Shown piece by piece: positions 7,437-18,916 of a stretch of 64,000 nucleotides of DNA. The stretch is from NCBI RefSeq assembly GCF_000959525.1, contig NZ_CP009832.1:2480001-2544000 (forward strand), written 5' to 3'. Every line of letters starts with the position of its first letter. The stretch's first letter is position 1. The notes under the pieces are model-generated. The model saw only the letters and a list, made by a program, of their open reading frames with translations. It made no database searches and was not told the origin of the DNA. The position numbers were made by a program, and so were the translations under genes. The stretch comes from Burkholderia multivorans ATCC BAA-247 (GTDB lineage: Bacteria > Pseudomonadota > Gammaproteobacteria > Burkholderiales > Burkholderiaceae).

Positions 7437-8834
7437 TCAGAAACCCCAGAACATCAGCCACCACGCGCTATCGATCACCGCCAGCGCGGCGGCAAACCAC
7501 GCGAAAGCCGCGAGCCGGCGCGGCCACGCCGCGTAGCGGCCCGTCACCTTCCATGCGAGCCAGGCGCTCCACGCGTTGGCGCCGATCAGAATCGCAATCC
7601 GCACATCGGCCGCCCAGCCGAGCGGCACATGTTCGGCGCGCAGCAGCGACAACGTTGTCGCCGACAACCCGAGGAACACGCCCGCACCCGCGATCGGAAT
7701 CAACGCCTGCGCGAGATGATGGAGCCGGACGCGATCGAAGCGGCCGAGCATCAGCGTCGCGCCGGCCAGCAGCACGAGCAGCGCCGTACCGTATACGAGG
7801 CCCGTGCCGACGATATAGCCGACGATCAGCCCGCCGTCGAGCCACGAGAACACGTCGTTGCGGTCCGGATAGTGCGTCAGCAGGAACCACGGCGCGTCGG
7901 TCTCGAGCGGCCACGTGATGTCGTGGTCGATCAGCCAACCGGCAAGCCACTGCTTGATCTGCACGAACCACGGACTGACCGTCCAGTGGAACGCACCGAT
8001 CGCAACGCCGAGCAGACCGTAGAGGATCAGCGCGGTATCCCAAGGATTCGCCTGCTGCGCGCCGAGATTGACGACTTCATCGGACGGCGAGCGCCACGAC
8101 AACGCGATCGCGTCGCGATGCCCGCTGCAGCGGCCGCACATGTGACAGGCGGCGGCGCCCTTCATGTTGCGCAGCGGCACGAGCGGCGCGCAGTTGATCG
8201 GAATCACGCGGTGCCCGTGCTCGCCGTTCTTGTACGAGCGGCGCCACGCTTCCTCGTCGACCTTGTAGCGCATCGGCGCGAGCCGAGCGAGCAGCCCGAA
8301 CACGCCGTTGACGGGGCACAGGTATTTGCACCACACGCGCTTCTCGCGACCGTACAGCAGCCCGATCACGATGGCGGCGGCCGTCGAGCCGCCGAGGACG
8401 AGCAGCACGGCAAGCGGATACTGATACACGCTGACCATCTGGCCGTAGATCGTCGTGATCCCGAACGCGACGAACGGCCAGCCGCCCCACCGCATCCAGC
8501 GCGGGATGGCGCGCCCGCGGCCGAAGCGGCTTGCATACTCGGCCAGCGCGCCCTCGGGACACAGCACGCCGCACCAGACGCGGCCGAGCATCACCATCGA
8601 CAGCAGCACGAACGGCCACCAGATGCCCCAGAACACGAATTCCGCAGCGAGCGTCAGGTTGCTCCAGAGATGCGCAGAATCGTCCGGCAGCGGCGTGATC
8701 GCCGGCACGATGATCAGGAACGCATAGACGGCGACGACGACCCACTGGATGCCGCGAATCAGCGCCCCGTGGCGCTGCATCCAGTGGCCGGCCTGCGCGA
8801 GCCGGCCCGGCTTTGCTGCTGCGACGACACTCAT
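7437..8834 (-). CDS. ftrD: Ferrous iron uptake polyferredoxin FtrD (4Fe-4S, membrane)
   Basis: 465-residue integral membrane iron-sulfur protein of the NapH/RdxA-like group, the electron-handling part of the FtrABCD system described in Bordetella and Brucella. Several TM helices (about residues 28-50, 60-82, 115-135, 140-160, and five more after 250) enclose Cys motifs GVLCPEGAL, CKYLCPVNG and CHMCGRCSGH. The start overlaps the ftrC stop in an ATGA junction (8831-8834), implying translational coupling. It is the last gene of the operon, facing the hemP terminator. Probable role: supply or remove electrons during FTR1-type iron passage; this detail is inferred. Confidence 0.88.
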   Translation of the reverse strand: MSVVAAAKPGRLAQAGHWMQRHGALIRGIQWVVVAVYAFLIIVPAITPLPDDSAHLWSNLTLAAEFVFWGIWWPFVLLSMVMLGRVWCGVLCPEGALAEYASRFGRGRAIPRWMRWGGWPFVAFGITTIYGQMVSVYQYPLAVLLVLGGSTAAAIVIGLLYGREKRVWCKYLCPVNGVFGLLARLAPMRYKVDEEAWRRSYKNGEHGHRVIPINCAPLVPLRNMKGAAACHMCGRCSGHRDAIALSWRSPSDEVVNLGAQQANPWDTALILYGLLGVAIGAFHWTVSPWFVQIKQWLAGWLIDHDITWPLETDAPWFLLTHYPDRNDVFSWLDGGLIVGYIVGTGLVYGTALLVLLAGATLMLGRFDRVRLHHLAQALIPIAGAGVFLGLSATTLSLLRAEHVPLGWAADVRIAILIGANAWSAWLAWKVTGRYAAWPRRLAAFAWFAAALAVIDSAWWLMFWGF

Positions 8835-9673
8835 GCCGCGCGACCCGCTGCGACGGCCGGGCGACGGCTCGCACGCTTCATCAGCAGCCACACGACCGCC
8901 CAGTACAGCGCATAGGCGATCAGGTTCGTCAGCGCCGGGTGCGCGCGATAACCGGTCAGCGTCGCGACGAGCGAGCCGAACGTGCCGGAATCGTCGAGGA
9001 TCGCCGACGTATCCCACACCTGCGAGATGCCGAGCGGCAGGATTTCCTTGTCGATCAGCTTGTCGACGCCGGTCTCGAACAGGCCCGCGCCGAGGAACAG
9101 CAGCATCACTTCGGTCACGCGGAAGAAGTGCCGCCACGAGAAGTACTTGCCGCCGAGCTGCAGCAGGTAGAAGGTCAGGAACGCGAGGCCCAGGCCGATC
9201 ACGACCGCGAGCATCTGGCTGCCGTCGACATGGCCGGACTGGCCGAAGCCGAGGCCGTACAGGAAGATCACCGTCTCGCTGCCTTCACGGGCGATCGCAA
9301 GCGCGACCAGCACCGCGACGCCCCACCAGTTCGAATCGCGCGTGCTTTGCTGGAGCGACTGCTCCATGTCGCGCTTCAGCGTGCGTCCGTGCCGGCGCAT
9401 CCACAACACCATCTGCACGATCAGCACGCAGGCGATCAGCACCATCGCGGTCTGGAAATAGTCCTGCGCGTCGCCCGACAGCACTTCGGTGAACCCGACG
9501 AGCGCGGCGCCGAGGCCGACCGCCATCAGCAGGCCCACGACGACGCCGGTCCACAGGAAAGGCAGGCCGCGGCGCGCGTCGGCGTCGCCGTTCTTCAGCC
9601 ATGCATACAGAATGCCGACGACGAGCAGCGCTTCGACGCTCTCCCGCCAGACGATGAACAAGATCTGACCCAT
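8831..9673 (-). CDS. ftrC: FTR1-family iron permease FtrC
   Basis: 280-residue inner-membrane permease of the oxidase-dependent Fe uptake (OFeT/FTR1) family. Two REXXE iron-binding motifs are visible, RESVE (residues 10-14) and REGSE near residue 155, in TM helices 1 and 4. About seven TM segments. The start ATG at 9673 has an excellent ribosome site (CAGGAGG); the frame is open a further 17 codons upstream but without merit. Downstream of the cupredoxin and P19 genes, coupled to ftrD by overlap. Confidence 0.93.
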   Translation of the reverse strand: MGQILFIVWRESVEALLVVGILYAWLKNGDADARRGLPFLWTGVVVGLLMAVGLGAALVGFTEVLSGDAQDYFQTAMVLIACVLIVQMVLWMRRHGRTLKRDMEQSLQQSTRDSNWWGVAVLVALAIAREGSETVIFLYGLGFGQSGHVDGSQMLAVVIGLGLAFLTFYLLQLGGKYFSWRHFFRVTEVMLLFLGAGLFETGVDKLIDKEILPLGISQVWDTSAILDDSGTFGSLVATLTGYRAHPALTNLIAYALYWAVVWLLMKRASRRPAVAAGRAA

Positions 9674-9728
9674 CGATACCTCCTGACGTGCGAGCGGCGC
9701 ATCCGCGCGCCAGCACGCAGACAAAACG

Positions 9729-10061
9729 TTACTTCGCGACGATCACACCCTGCGCCTGCTGGTGGAAATCGTCGAAAAACTTGTATTCGCCCGGCGACAG
9801 CGGGGCGACGACCACGAACGAATCGGCACCCGGCGCGAGCACCTTCTCCTTGCGCAGTTGCACGCTCTCGAATTCGGCGGCGCCCTTGCCGGTGTTCTTG
9901 ATCTCGATCTTGAAACGCTGGCCGGCCGGAACTTCGATCCGGGCCGGATTCAGCTTGCCGTCCGCCATCTCGAGCTTGAACGTCGGCAAGTCGGCTGCGT
10001 ACGTCGCGCCGGCGAGCCACATTGCGGCAACGGCGGCGACGATTTTCTGGGGAAATTTCAT
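9729..10061 (-). CDS. ftrB: Periplasmic cupredoxin-domain protein FtrB
   Basis: 110 residues with a cleavable signal peptide (MKFPQKIVAAVAAMWLAGATYA) and a cupredoxin-1 type beta-barrel (about 25-110; LNPARIEVPAGQRFKIEIKNTG and PGEYKFFDDFHQQAQG). In FtrABCD-type systems this protein is thought to oxidise ferrous iron together with FtrA before transfer to the permease. Metal-ligand His/Met content is low, as in the family. Fifty-one bp after ftrA. Confidence 0.88.
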   Translation of the reverse strand: MKFPQKIVAAVAAMWLAGATYAADLPTFKLEMADGKLNPARIEVPAGQRFKIEIKNTGKGAAEFESVQLRKEKVLAPGADSFVVVAPLSPGEYKFFDDFHQQAQGVIVAK

Positions 10062-10112
10062 CGTGGGTTCTCTACGCCGACGGCGCGCCCGAAGCGCGCC
10101 GTCCGTGACCGA

Positions 10113-10664
10113 TCAATACCCGCCCTTCTTGCCGATGCCGGCGAACGGGAAGTCGTATTCGAGCGTGATCGGCTTGAACCACGGGCCGACACCGGTTTCC
10201 TTGTCGACGTGGCGGCCGAACGCCATGTGGCCCGACTGCATCGGCGGCTTCACCATCAGCGTCAGGTGGTACTTGCCCGGGCCGTTCAGCTTCACGTTGT
10301 CGCCGTAGTGCGGGCCGTCGCTCGCAACCATGCCCATCAGGTCGCCCTCGGCCTTCCACTTCGTGTCGCCCTGCTTCGTCAGCTTGTACGACACCTGCAG
10401 ATACGGCATCCAGTCGCCTTCCGCGAAGCCGGTCGGGTTGTTCTTCACCGCGTGGATGTCGGCTTCCAGATGGATGTCGGAATCGGACGCCTTGCGCATC
10501 ATCCCTTCCGGATCCATCGTGATCGGCTGCAGATAGACGGCGCCGATTTCCATGCCGCCCTGAATCTGCTGCTTGCCGATCGGATATTCCGCAGCGCAAA
10601 CCGACATCGCGGCCAGTGCCGCCGCCACCGCCACCGACGTGCGGATAAACGAAGAACCCAACAT
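10113..10664 (-). CDS. ftrA: Periplasmic P19/Tp34-family iron-binding protein FtrA
   Basis: 183 residues with signal peptide (residues 1-24, ending SVCA). The mature part matches the P19/Tp34 family of periplasmic Cu/Fe-binding dimers: QGGMEIGAVYLQP, DIHLEADIHAVKNN, the Met/His-rich KPPMQSGHMAFGRHVDKETG and a C-terminal KKGGY. The start at 10664 is chosen for its AAGGAG site and because it begins the signal peptide; the open frame extends 32 codons further. First gene of ftrABCD, with a Fur-like site about 90 bp upstream. Confidence 0.9.
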   Translation of the reverse strand: MLGSSFIRTSVAVAAALAAMSVCAAEYPIGKQQIQGGMEIGAVYLQPITMDPEGMMRKASDSDIHLEADIHAVKNNPTGFAEGDWMPYLQVSYKLTKQGDTKWKAEGDLMGMVASDGPHYGDNVKLNGPGKYHLTLMVKPPMQSGHMAFGRHVDKETGVGPWFKPITLEYDFPFAGIGKKGGY

Positions 10665-10752
10665 GGACACTCCTTGTTTTTGTCTGACAACACGTGCGAA
10701 ACGCCCGGCCGGACGGCTCGCTGGAAACACTAACGCAACGAAGAACGTTAAT

Positions 10753-10767
10753 GCGAACAATTCTCAA
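10753..10767 (-). promoter_or_regulatory. Fur-like site upstream of ftrABCD
   Basis: Read on the minus strand, TGAGAATtGTTCGCA matches 10 of 14 positions of the 7-1-7 Fur consensus. It lies 89 bp before the ftrA start in an AT-rich island. No clear -10/-35 pair was found with it. Confidence 0.55.
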
Positions 10768-10884
10768 TAATTGCGCAGTGTAGCACCGAACCGGTTTCCG
10801 AACAAACCGGAACGGCGGCAAACCCCTGATGCGACAAGGCTTACACGGCCGTTACCGGCAGGTTTCAGCAGTGTTGGGAAAGAT

Positions 10885-12975
<2,091 letters not shown>

Positions 12976-13215
12976 GGAGTGCAGCCGGTGCGGAGGCAAA
13001 AAAACTATTCTAGCGCTTCGCGACCGCTCGATCTGCTGCCGCCTCCCGACACGCCGCGCCCGTCCGGCATCGCGATCGGGCACGTCGCTCCGGCGCGAAT
13101 TCGCTACAATGTCAGGCTGCTGCGCTTCCCGGCGTCGTGCCTGCCCGTGCGGGCGCTGCAGCGTCCGCCTTGCCGGTTGAAAGCCTGACCCTCTTTTTAC
13201 TACTGCCGAATCATC

Positions 13216-14415
13216 ATGTCGCTCTTCTCCGCTGTCCAGCTTGCTCCCCGCGACCCGATCCTGGGCCTGAACGAAGCCTTCAACGCCGATACGCGTCCGA
13301 CCAAGGTCAATCTCGGCGTCGGCGTCTACACGAACGAAGACGGCAAGATTCCGCTGCTGCGCGCGGTTCGTGAAGCGGAAAAGGCACGCGTCGACGCCGG
13401 CCTGCCGCGCGGCTATCTGCCGATCGACGGCATCGCCGCGTACGACGCGGCCGTGCAGAAGCTGCTGCTCGGCAACGATTCGCCGCTGATCGCCGCGGGC
13501 CGCGTGGTCACCGCGCAGGCGCTGGGCGGCACGGGCGCACTGAAGATCGGCGCCGATTTCCTGCGCACCGTGAACCCGAACGTGAAGGTCGCGATCAGCG
13601 ATCCGAGCTGGGAAAACCACCGTGCGCTGTTCGAAGCGGCCGGTTTCGAGGTCGTCGCGTATCCGTACTACGACGCGGCCACCAACGGCGTGAACTTCGA
13701 AGGCATGCTGTCGGCGCTGAACGGCTATGCGCCGGGCACGATCGTCGTGCTGCACGCGTGCTGCCACAACCCGACGGGCGTGGACCTGACCGAAGCGCAA
13801 TGGCAGCAGGTCGTCGACGTCGTCAAGGCGCGCAACCTCGTGCCGTTCCTCGACATCGCGTATCAGGGCTTCGGCGAAAGCATCGAGGCCGATGCCGCGG
13901 CCGTGCGTCTGTTCGCGGCAGCCGATCTGAACGCGTTCGTCTCGTCGTCGTTCTCGAAGTCGTTCTCGCTGTACGGCGAGCGCGTCGGCGCGCTCTCGAT
14001 CATCACGTCGAGCAAGGACGAAGCCGCGCGCGTGCTGTCGCAGCTCAAGCGCGTGATCCGCACGAACTATTCGAACCCGCCGACGCATGGCGGTGCCGTG
14101 GTTGCTGCAGTGCTCGCGTCGCCGGAACTGCATGCTGCGTGGGTGCAGGAACTCGGCGAAATGCGCGATCGCATCCGCGCGATGCGCAATGGTCTCGTCG
14201 AGCGCCTGAAGGCGAGCGGCGTCGATCGCGACTTCAGCTTCATCAACGCACAGCGCGGGATGTTCTCGTATTCGGGTCTGACCGCCGCGCAAGTCGATCG
14301 TCTGCGCGAAGAGTTCGGCATTTACGCCGTCGCAACGGGCCGGATCTGCGTCGCGGCGCTGAACACGCGTAACCTCGACGTCGTCGCGAACGCCGTCGCG
14401 GCCGTGCTGAAGTAA
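13216..14415 (+). CDS. tyrB: Aromatic/aspartate aminotransferase (TyrB/AspC family)
   Basis: PLP enzyme of class I (subgroup Ia), 399 residues. The PLP lysine is Lys248 in [20 protein letters not shown] (about 183-188) and the ring-stacking SWENH are canonical. Catalyses reversible transamination of aspartate or aromatic amino acids with 2-oxoglutarate in the cytosol; substrate preference between TyrB and AspC cannot be told from sequence alone. Divergent from uvrB with 240 bp between, in which a TACAAT -10-like hexamer (13105-13110) is visible. Ends at a strong terminator. Confidence 0.93.
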   Translation: MSLFSAVQLAPRDPILGLNEAFNADTRPTKVNLGVGVYTNEDGKIPLLRAVREAEKARVDAGLPRGYLPIDGIAAYDAAVQKLLLGNDSPLIAAGRVVTAQALGGTGALKIGADFLRTVNPNVKVAISDPSWENHRALFEAAGFEVVAYPYYDAATNGVNFEGMLSALNGYAPGTIVVLHACCHNPTGVDLTEAQWQQVVDVVKARNLVPFLDIAYQGFGESIEADAAAVRLFAAADLNAFVSSSFSKSFSLYGERVGALSIITSSKDEAARVLSQLKRVIRTNYSNPPTHGGAVVAAVLASPELHAAWVQELGEMRDRIRAMRNGLVERLKASGVDRDFSFINAQRGMFSYSGLTAAQVDRLREEFGIYAVATGRICVAALNTRNLDVVANAVAAVLK

Positions 14416-14463
14416 AGCGGCAGCGCGGCAGCGGTCGTCGCTGCCCGCCGCTCGGCCGAAACG

Positions 14464-14494
14464 AAAAACGCGCTCTCCGGAGCGCGTTTTTTTT
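14464..14494 (+). terminator. Terminator between tyrB and bdhA (bidirectional)
   Basis: ACGCGCTC/GAGCGCGT stem (14468-14475, 14480-14487), four-base loop, flanked by A-rich and T8 tracts, serving both convergent genes. Confidence 0.92.
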
Positions 14495-14542
14495 ATGCCA
14501 TTCGCTGTCGCGCGCGCGGCAATGCGCGCAGCGGCGCTCGCT

Positions 14543-15331
14543 TTACTGCATATACCAGCCGTGGCTGACGACCACCGATTGACCGGTCAGCGCCGCGCTC
14601 GGGAACGCCGACAGGAACAGCACCGTCTGCGCGACGTCCTGCACGGTCGTGAACACGCCGTCGACCGTATTGCCGAGCATCACCTTCTTCACGACTTCCT
14701 CTTCGCTGATGCCGAGCTCCTTGGCCTGCTCGGGGATCTGCTTGTCGACGAGCGGCGTGCGCACGAAACCCGGACACACGACATGCGAACGCACGTTGTG
14801 CTTCGCACCTTCCTTCGCGAGCACGCGTGCGAGACCGAGCAGCCCGTGCTTGGCCGTCACGTACGCCGACTTCAGCGGCGACGCCTCGTGCGAGTGCACC
14901 GAGCCCATGTAGATCACGACGCCGCCGCGATCGTCCTTGTACATGTGCTTGAGCGCGGCCTTGGTCGTCAGGAACGCGCCGTCGACGTGGATCGCCTGCA
15001 TCTTCTTCCAGTCGGCGAACGAATAGTTTTCGATCGGGTTCACGATCTGGATGCCGGCATTCGACACGAGAATGTCGACCGAGCCGAACGTCTCCGCGAC
15101 CTTGTCGATGCCGGTGTTGACCGCTTCCTCGTTGGTCACGTCCATCGCGACGCCGATCGCCTTGCCGCCGGCCTTGTTGATCTCGTCGGCGACGGCCGTC
15201 GCGCCGTCCAGGTTCAGATCGGCGATCGCGACGGCCGCACCCGCCTTCGCCAGCTCCAGCGCGATTTCCTTGCCGATGCCGCTCGCGGCGCCCGTGACGA
15301 CTGCGGTCTTGCCGCTCAGATCTGCTGCCAT
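14543..15331 (-). CDS. bdhA: 3-hydroxybutyrate dehydrogenase (SDR)
   Basis: Short-chain dehydrogenase of 262 residues that interconverts (R)-3-hydroxybutyrate and acetoacetate with NAD, used in polyhydroxybutyrate breakdown. Rossmann motif TGAASGIG (13-20), SNAG (90-93), catalytic Ser144, Tyr157 and Lys161 (SAYVTAKHG). The C-terminus VVSHGWYMQ and the segment [13 protein letters not shown] are typical of bacterial D-beta-hydroxybutyrate dehydrogenases. Preceded by GAAGGAGACGGGC. Single gene, convergent with tyrB. Confidence 0.9.
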   Translation of the reverse strand: MAADLSGKTAVVTGAASGIGKEIALELAKAGAAVAIADLNLDGATAVADEINKAGGKAIGVAMDVTNEEAVNTGIDKVAETFGSVDILVSNAGIQIVNPIENYSFADWKKMQAIHVDGAFLTTKAALKHMYKDDRGGVVIYMGSVHSHEASPLKSAYVTAKHGLLGLARVLAKEGAKHNVRSHVVCPGFVRTPLVDKQIPEQAKELGISEEEVVKKVMLGNTVDGVFTTVQDVAQTVLFLSAFPSAALTGQSVVVSHGWYMQ

Positions 15332-15496
15332 GCCCGTCTCCTTCTGTTATCGGATCGATAAAGCCTGCCTGCGCCGCGCCCGCCTTCACCCAGCGGCCGC
15401 ACCGGCGAACCAGCCGCTATTGTGCACGATCGGCGCTGCCGGCCGCGCGCAAAACGTCTAAGCTTAAGGTCGATCGAGTCCACGCAGGAGAGTCGC

Positions 15497-16468
15497 ATGC
15501 ACTATCGGCGCCTTGGCCGCTCCGGCCTGCAGATCAGCGCGCTTTCGCTCGGTTCTTGGGTCACGTACGGCAATCAGGTCGACCAGCGGGTCGCGCGCGA
15601 ATGTCTCGCCGCCGCGCGGGACGCCGGCGTCAATTTCTTCGACAACGCCGAGGTCTACGCGGGCGGCAGGTCCGAAGAAATCATGGGCCAGGCGCTGAAG
15701 TCGCTCGGCTGGCCGCGCGTCAGCTACATCGTGTCGACGAAGTTTTTCTGGGGGCTGGCCGAAGCGCCGAACCAGTACCACACGCTGAACCGCAAATATC
15801 TGCTGAACGCCATCGACGGCTCGTTGCGGCGGCTGCAACTCGACTATGTCGACCTCGTCTACTGCCATCGCCCCGATCCGCATACGCCCATCGAAGAAAC
15901 CGTATGGGCGATGAGCGACATGATCGCGCGCGGCAAGGCACTGTACTGGGGTACTTCCGAGTGGAGCGCAGACGAGATCCGCGCCGCATACGACATCGCC
16001 GAACGGCATCATCTGCATAAGCCGATCGTCGAGCAGCCGCAGTACAACCTGTTCCACCGCACGCGCGTCGAGCAGGAATATGCGCGGCTCTACGACGATT
16101 ACGGCCTCGGCCTGACCACATGGAGCCCGCTCGCGTCGGGCCTGCTGACCGGCAAGTATCGCAACGGCGTCCCGCCCGGCAGTCGCGCGCAGGTGCAGGG
16201 CTATGACTGGCTGCGCGATCGCCTCACCGATCCCGCAAGCAACGCGATCGTCGCGCAGCTCGGCGACATCGCGGCCGAACTCGGCTGTACGACCGGCCAG
16301 CTCGCGATCGCGTGGGTGCTCGCGAATCCGCGCGTGAGCTCGGTGATCACCGGCGCCTCGCGGATCGAGCAGATCGGCGACAACATGCGTGCGCTCGACG
16401 TCGTCGCGCGGCTCGCGCCGGACGTGAAGCAACGCGTCGAAGCGGTGATCGGCGACGCGTACGAGTAA
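15497..16468 (+). CDS. Aldo/keto reductase (Kv-beta-like family)
   Basis: 323-residue TIM-barrel NADPH-dependent oxidoreductase. The catalytic tetrad is visible: Asp49 and Tyr54 ([11 protein letters not shown]), Lys82 (VSTKFFWG) and His124 (VYCHRPDP). The [15 protein letters not shown] and NADP-binding [15 protein letters not shown] segments match the voltage-gated potassium channel beta-subunit-like/YghZ branch. Substrate unknown. Start ATG follows CAGGAGA; the frame upstream overlaps nothing convincing. It lies divergent to bdhA. Confidence 0.9.
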   Translation: MHYRRLGRSGLQISALSLGSWVTYGNQVDQRVARECLAAARDAGVNFFDNAEVYAGGRSEEIMGQALKSLGWPRVSYIVSTKFFWGLAEAPNQYHTLNRKYLLNAIDGSLRRLQLDYVDLVYCHRPDPHTPIEETVWAMSDMIARGKALYWGTSEWSADEIRAAYDIAERHHLHKPIVEQPQYNLFHRTRVEQEYARLYDDYGLGLTTWSPLASGLLTGKYRNGVPPGSRAQVQGYDWLRDRLTDPASNAIVAQLGDIAAELGCTTGQLAIAWVLANPRVSSVITGASRIEQIGDNMRALDVVARLAPDVKQRVEAVIGDAYE

Positions 16469-16574
16469 GGCGCGACGACGCGCGTACCTCGCGTACAATA
16501 CGCGGCCGCATCGGCGCCCGAGCGCGTCCGATTGCCGCTTTTCCCGATTCACCATTCGTTCCAGGCCGCCCGCC

Positions 16575-17420
16575 ATGCTCAGCTATCGTCACGGTTTTCA
16601 CGCAGGCAACCACGCGGACGTGCTCAAGCACGCCGTCGTCGTTCAACTGCTGCGCTATCTGAACAAGAAGGACAAGTCGTACTGGTACATCGATACGCAT
16701 GCCGGCGCAGGCGTGTATTCGCTGCGCGACGGCTATGCGGCGAAGACGGCCGAGTACGATACCGGCATCGGCCGACTGTGGAACGACAAGAATCTGCCGC
16801 CGGCGCTCGGCGAGTATGTCGACGAAGTGCGCGCGCTGAACGACGACGGCGAACTGCGTTACTACCCGGGCTCGCCGTATCTGGCGTGGCGCTTGATGCG
16901 CGAACAGGACCGGATGCGCCTGTTCGAAATGCACACGACCGAAATCGACGTGCTGCGCCACAATTTTCGCGATGCCGGACGACGCGCCATGATCTTCGCC
17001 GGGGACGGCTTCGAAGGCATCAAGGCGCTGCTGCCGCCGCCGCCGCGACGCGCGCTCGTGTTGATCGATCCGTCGTACGAGGACAAGAAGGATTACGCGC
17101 GCACGATCACTTGCGTGACCGAGTGCCTCAAGCGCTTTGCGACGGGCTGCTATGCGATCTGGTATCCGCAAGTGACGCGGCCCGAATCGCAGCGTTTTGC
17201 GGAACAGCTGAAGCGCCTGCAGCCGGACAACTGGCTGCACGCGACGCTGACGGTGTCGAATCCGCCCGCAGACGGGCTCGGCCTCTACGGAAGCGGCATG
17301 TTCATTCTGAACCCGCCGTACACGCTTGCCCAAAGCATGAACGACGCGCTGCCCTATCTGGTCGAGACGCTCGGACAGGACAGCGGCGCGCGATGCCAGG
17401 TCGAGCACCGCGGCAATTGA
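16575..17420 (+). CDS. rlmJ: 23S rRNA (adenine(2030)-N(6))-methyltransferase RlmJ
   Basis: SAM-dependent rRNA methyltransferase of 281 residues (E. coli RlmJ is 280). Signature N-terminus MLSYRHGFHAGNHADVLKH, SAM loop DTHAGAGVY (about 40-48), and the catalytic motif as DPSYE (about 164-168) in place of the commoner DPPYE. The C-terminal NPPYTLAQ is conserved. The stop lies 6 bp from the stop of a convergent gene, with no terminator between. Confidence 0.94.
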   Translation: MLSYRHGFHAGNHADVLKHAVVVQLLRYLNKKDKSYWYIDTHAGAGVYSLRDGYAAKTAEYDTGIGRLWNDKNLPPALGEYVDEVRALNDDGELRYYPGSPYLAWRLMREQDRMRLFEMHTTEIDVLRHNFRDAGRRAMIFAGDGFEGIKALLPPPPRRALVLIDPSYEDKKDYARTITCVTECLKRFATGCYAIWYPQVTRPESQRFAEQLKRLQPDNWLHATLTVSNPPADGLGLYGSGMFILNPPYTLAQSMNDALPYLVETLGQDSGARCQVEHRGN

Positions 17421-17426
17421 TCGGCG

Positions 17427-17774
17427 TTACGGCTGCAGCGGTCGCGGGCGCGGCGTGATGACGGCCGGCGAGCCGGTTCGCGATGCCCCTGCTGCCGGCA
17501 CGTCGATGTACGGCGCGACGAACAGCGGAATCGACGAAGTGCCGGTCTGCCCTGCCGGCGCGCGCATGCCTGCCGGCTCGACAATCGGCTCCGACGATAG
17601 CGGTGCCGTCTGCAGAACCAGTCCGCCGCGGCCGTCCTGGATGCCGCGCTGAGTATCGAGGATCAACGGCTTCGACGACGTCGCAGCCGCAGCGACGATG
17701 CCGTGAAGCAGTATCGCGGCACCCGCAATGGCGTGCGCGCGCGCAGCGCGGCGCCCCGTGAAACGCAAGCGCAT
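17427..17774 (-). CDS. Small exported hypothetical protein
   Basis: 115 residues with a signal peptide (positively charged MRLRFTGRRAARAHAIAGAA, hydrophobic to about residue 32). The mature part is Pro/Ala/Gly-rich with no cysteine or recognised domain. The start at 17774 is preceded by AGGGGG; the open frame extends upstream across a terminator, so the longer version is unlikely. Convergent with rlmJ. Function unknown. Confidence 0.65.
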   Translation of the reverse strand: MRLRFTGRRAARAHAIAGAAILLHGIVAAAATSSKPLILDTQRGIQDGRGGLVLQTAPLSSEPIVEPAGMRAPAGQTGTSSIPLFVAPYIDVPAAGASRTGSPAVITPRPRPLQP

Positions 17775-17851
17775 GATCGTGCCCCCTGATTGAAAAACAG
17801 GCCCATACCATAGCGCCATACGGCGAATTTCTCCAGTTTCGCTGCACAAAA

Positions 17852-17880
17852 AACAAAGCCCCGTTAATACGGGGCTTGCT
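17852..17880 (-). terminator. Terminator after the DUF3563 gene
   Basis: AAGCCCCGT/ACGGGGCTT stem (17856-17864, 17869-17877) with TAAT loop; on the minus strand it is followed by TGTTTTTTG, so it terminates the DUF3563 transcript. Confidence 0.88.
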
Positions 17881-17919
17881 TTTGGACCGGTGCCGCGCGG
17901 CACCTGGCGTTCACGGCAA

Positions 17920-18066
17920 TTACCGCGAGTAGCCGTTGGTTTCGAGCGAACGGATACGTTGCTCGAGCTGGACGATGTCCGACGACGTGGCGAGATAAGC
18001 CTCACGGCGCTCGCGCTCTGCGGATTCGAACCAGTTGCTCAGCTTTTCGACGATGTAGGCGATCAT
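17920..18066 (-). CDS. DUF3563 family micro-protein (48 aa)
   Basis: A 48-residue ORF beginning MIAYIVEKLSNWFESAE and ending RSLETNGYSR. It has a GGAGA ribosome site 6 bp before the ATG, a TATAAT (18136-18141, minus strand) about 70 bp upstream and a clear terminator behind. Composition is charged and helical (AERERREAYLATSSDIVQLEQRIR), probably two amphipathic helices. It resembles the DUF3563 family of Burkholderiales, recognised from memory. Function unknown; it is probably abundant and stand-alone. Confidence 0.82.
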   Translation of the reverse strand: MIAYIVEKLSNWFESAERERREAYLATSSDIVQLEQRIRSLETNGYSR

Positions 18067-18281
18067 GATGTTCTCCAAGGAAGGGGAACCCTGGCGAAGC
18101 GAGATTCAGGGATTTCCCGTATAGGGTTATCCCGAATTATAGCGATCCCACACCGCGATGCTAGTGAAATGCTTGCATGGCAGCCATTCCGTTTTGGAAT
18201 GATGCGCTGCCGTCCGTTTGTAACCCATTGATTTTTAAAGGGGTGGAGTAAAACCTCGGCTCGGCGTGTCGAGCGCGCGCA

Positions 18282-18686
18282 CTAATGTGGTTCACCGACG
18301 GGCTCGGCAAGTCGCGCCAAAATCGGGCATTCGGGACGCGCGTCACCGTGACAGTGCGCGGCGAGGTCCATCAGCGTGTTGCGCATATCGGTGAGTTCGG
18401 CGATTCGTTTGTCGAGCTCGGCGACATGGCCGAGCGCGATCGACTTCACTTCGGCACTGGCTCGCGACCGGTCTTGCCATAGCGTCAGCAGTTTTCGAAT
18501 GTCCTCGACGAAAAAGCCGAGTCGACGCGCCTGGCGGATAAACCGCAGCGTATGGATTTCGTCCGGACCGTAGATCCGATAGCCGGCGTCGCTGCGCTTG
18601 CTTGGCGTCAGCAGACCGACCTGCTCGTAGTACCGGATCATTTTTGCGCTGACGCCGGATGCGCGCGATGCGTCGCCGATATTCAT
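18282..18686 (-). CDS. cueR: Cu(I)-responsive MerR-family regulator (CueR-type)
   Basis: 134 residues: N-terminal MerR winged helix (MNIGDASRASGVSAKMIRYYEQVGLL), dimerisation helix (about 75-110) and a C-terminal metal loop with two cysteines seven residues apart (CHGDARPEC), the CueR Cys112/Cys120 spacing for Cu(I), Ag(I) or Au(I). It should twist and activate copper-export promoters with a long -35/-10 spacer. No copA, multicopper oxidase or chaperone gene is adjacent, so targets lie elsewhere. The start at 18686 gives the canonical N-terminus. Confidence 0.87.
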   Translation of the reverse strand: MNIGDASRASGVSAKMIRYYEQVGLLTPSKRSDAGYRIYGPDEIHTLRFIRQARRLGFFVEDIRKLLTLWQDRSRASAEVKSIALGHVAELDKRIAELTDMRNTLMDLAAHCHGDARPECPILARLAEPVGEPH

Positions 18687-18873
18687 TCCATGCCCTCTTT
18701 CGCGATCTCGTTCGGATGACTGTCCGACAGATCTCGATCGTATCAAATCGTGGGGTTCGGCTTTCGGCTGCCGTTCGACATGGAAAGGGGTGGAGTTCGA
18801 TCGAATGTCGGGGGCGTCGGCTGTGCTGCGTCGTCGAGCGCGACGCGAGAGCGCATTTCGGCCGCCGCAAATG

Positions 18874-18902
18874 CAAAAACCCCCGCCTGCTGGGCGGGGG
18901 TT
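18874..18902 (-). terminator. rRNA operon terminator
   Basis: CCCCCGCC/GGCGGGGG inverted repeat (18880-18887, 18893-18900); on the minus strand it is followed by TTTTTG. Lies 15 bp beyond the 5S 3' end. Confidence 0.93.
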
Positions 18903-18916
18903 CTTGGCTTAGGGAG

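Noticed and set aside
12976-13215. Promoter for tyrB
   Set aside because: TACAAT at 13105-13110 is a fair -10 but no -35 at proper spacing, so not listed as a site.
14495-15361. Plus-strand frame of 288 codons
   Set aside because: Antisense to the SDR gene, whose catalytic residues are intact.
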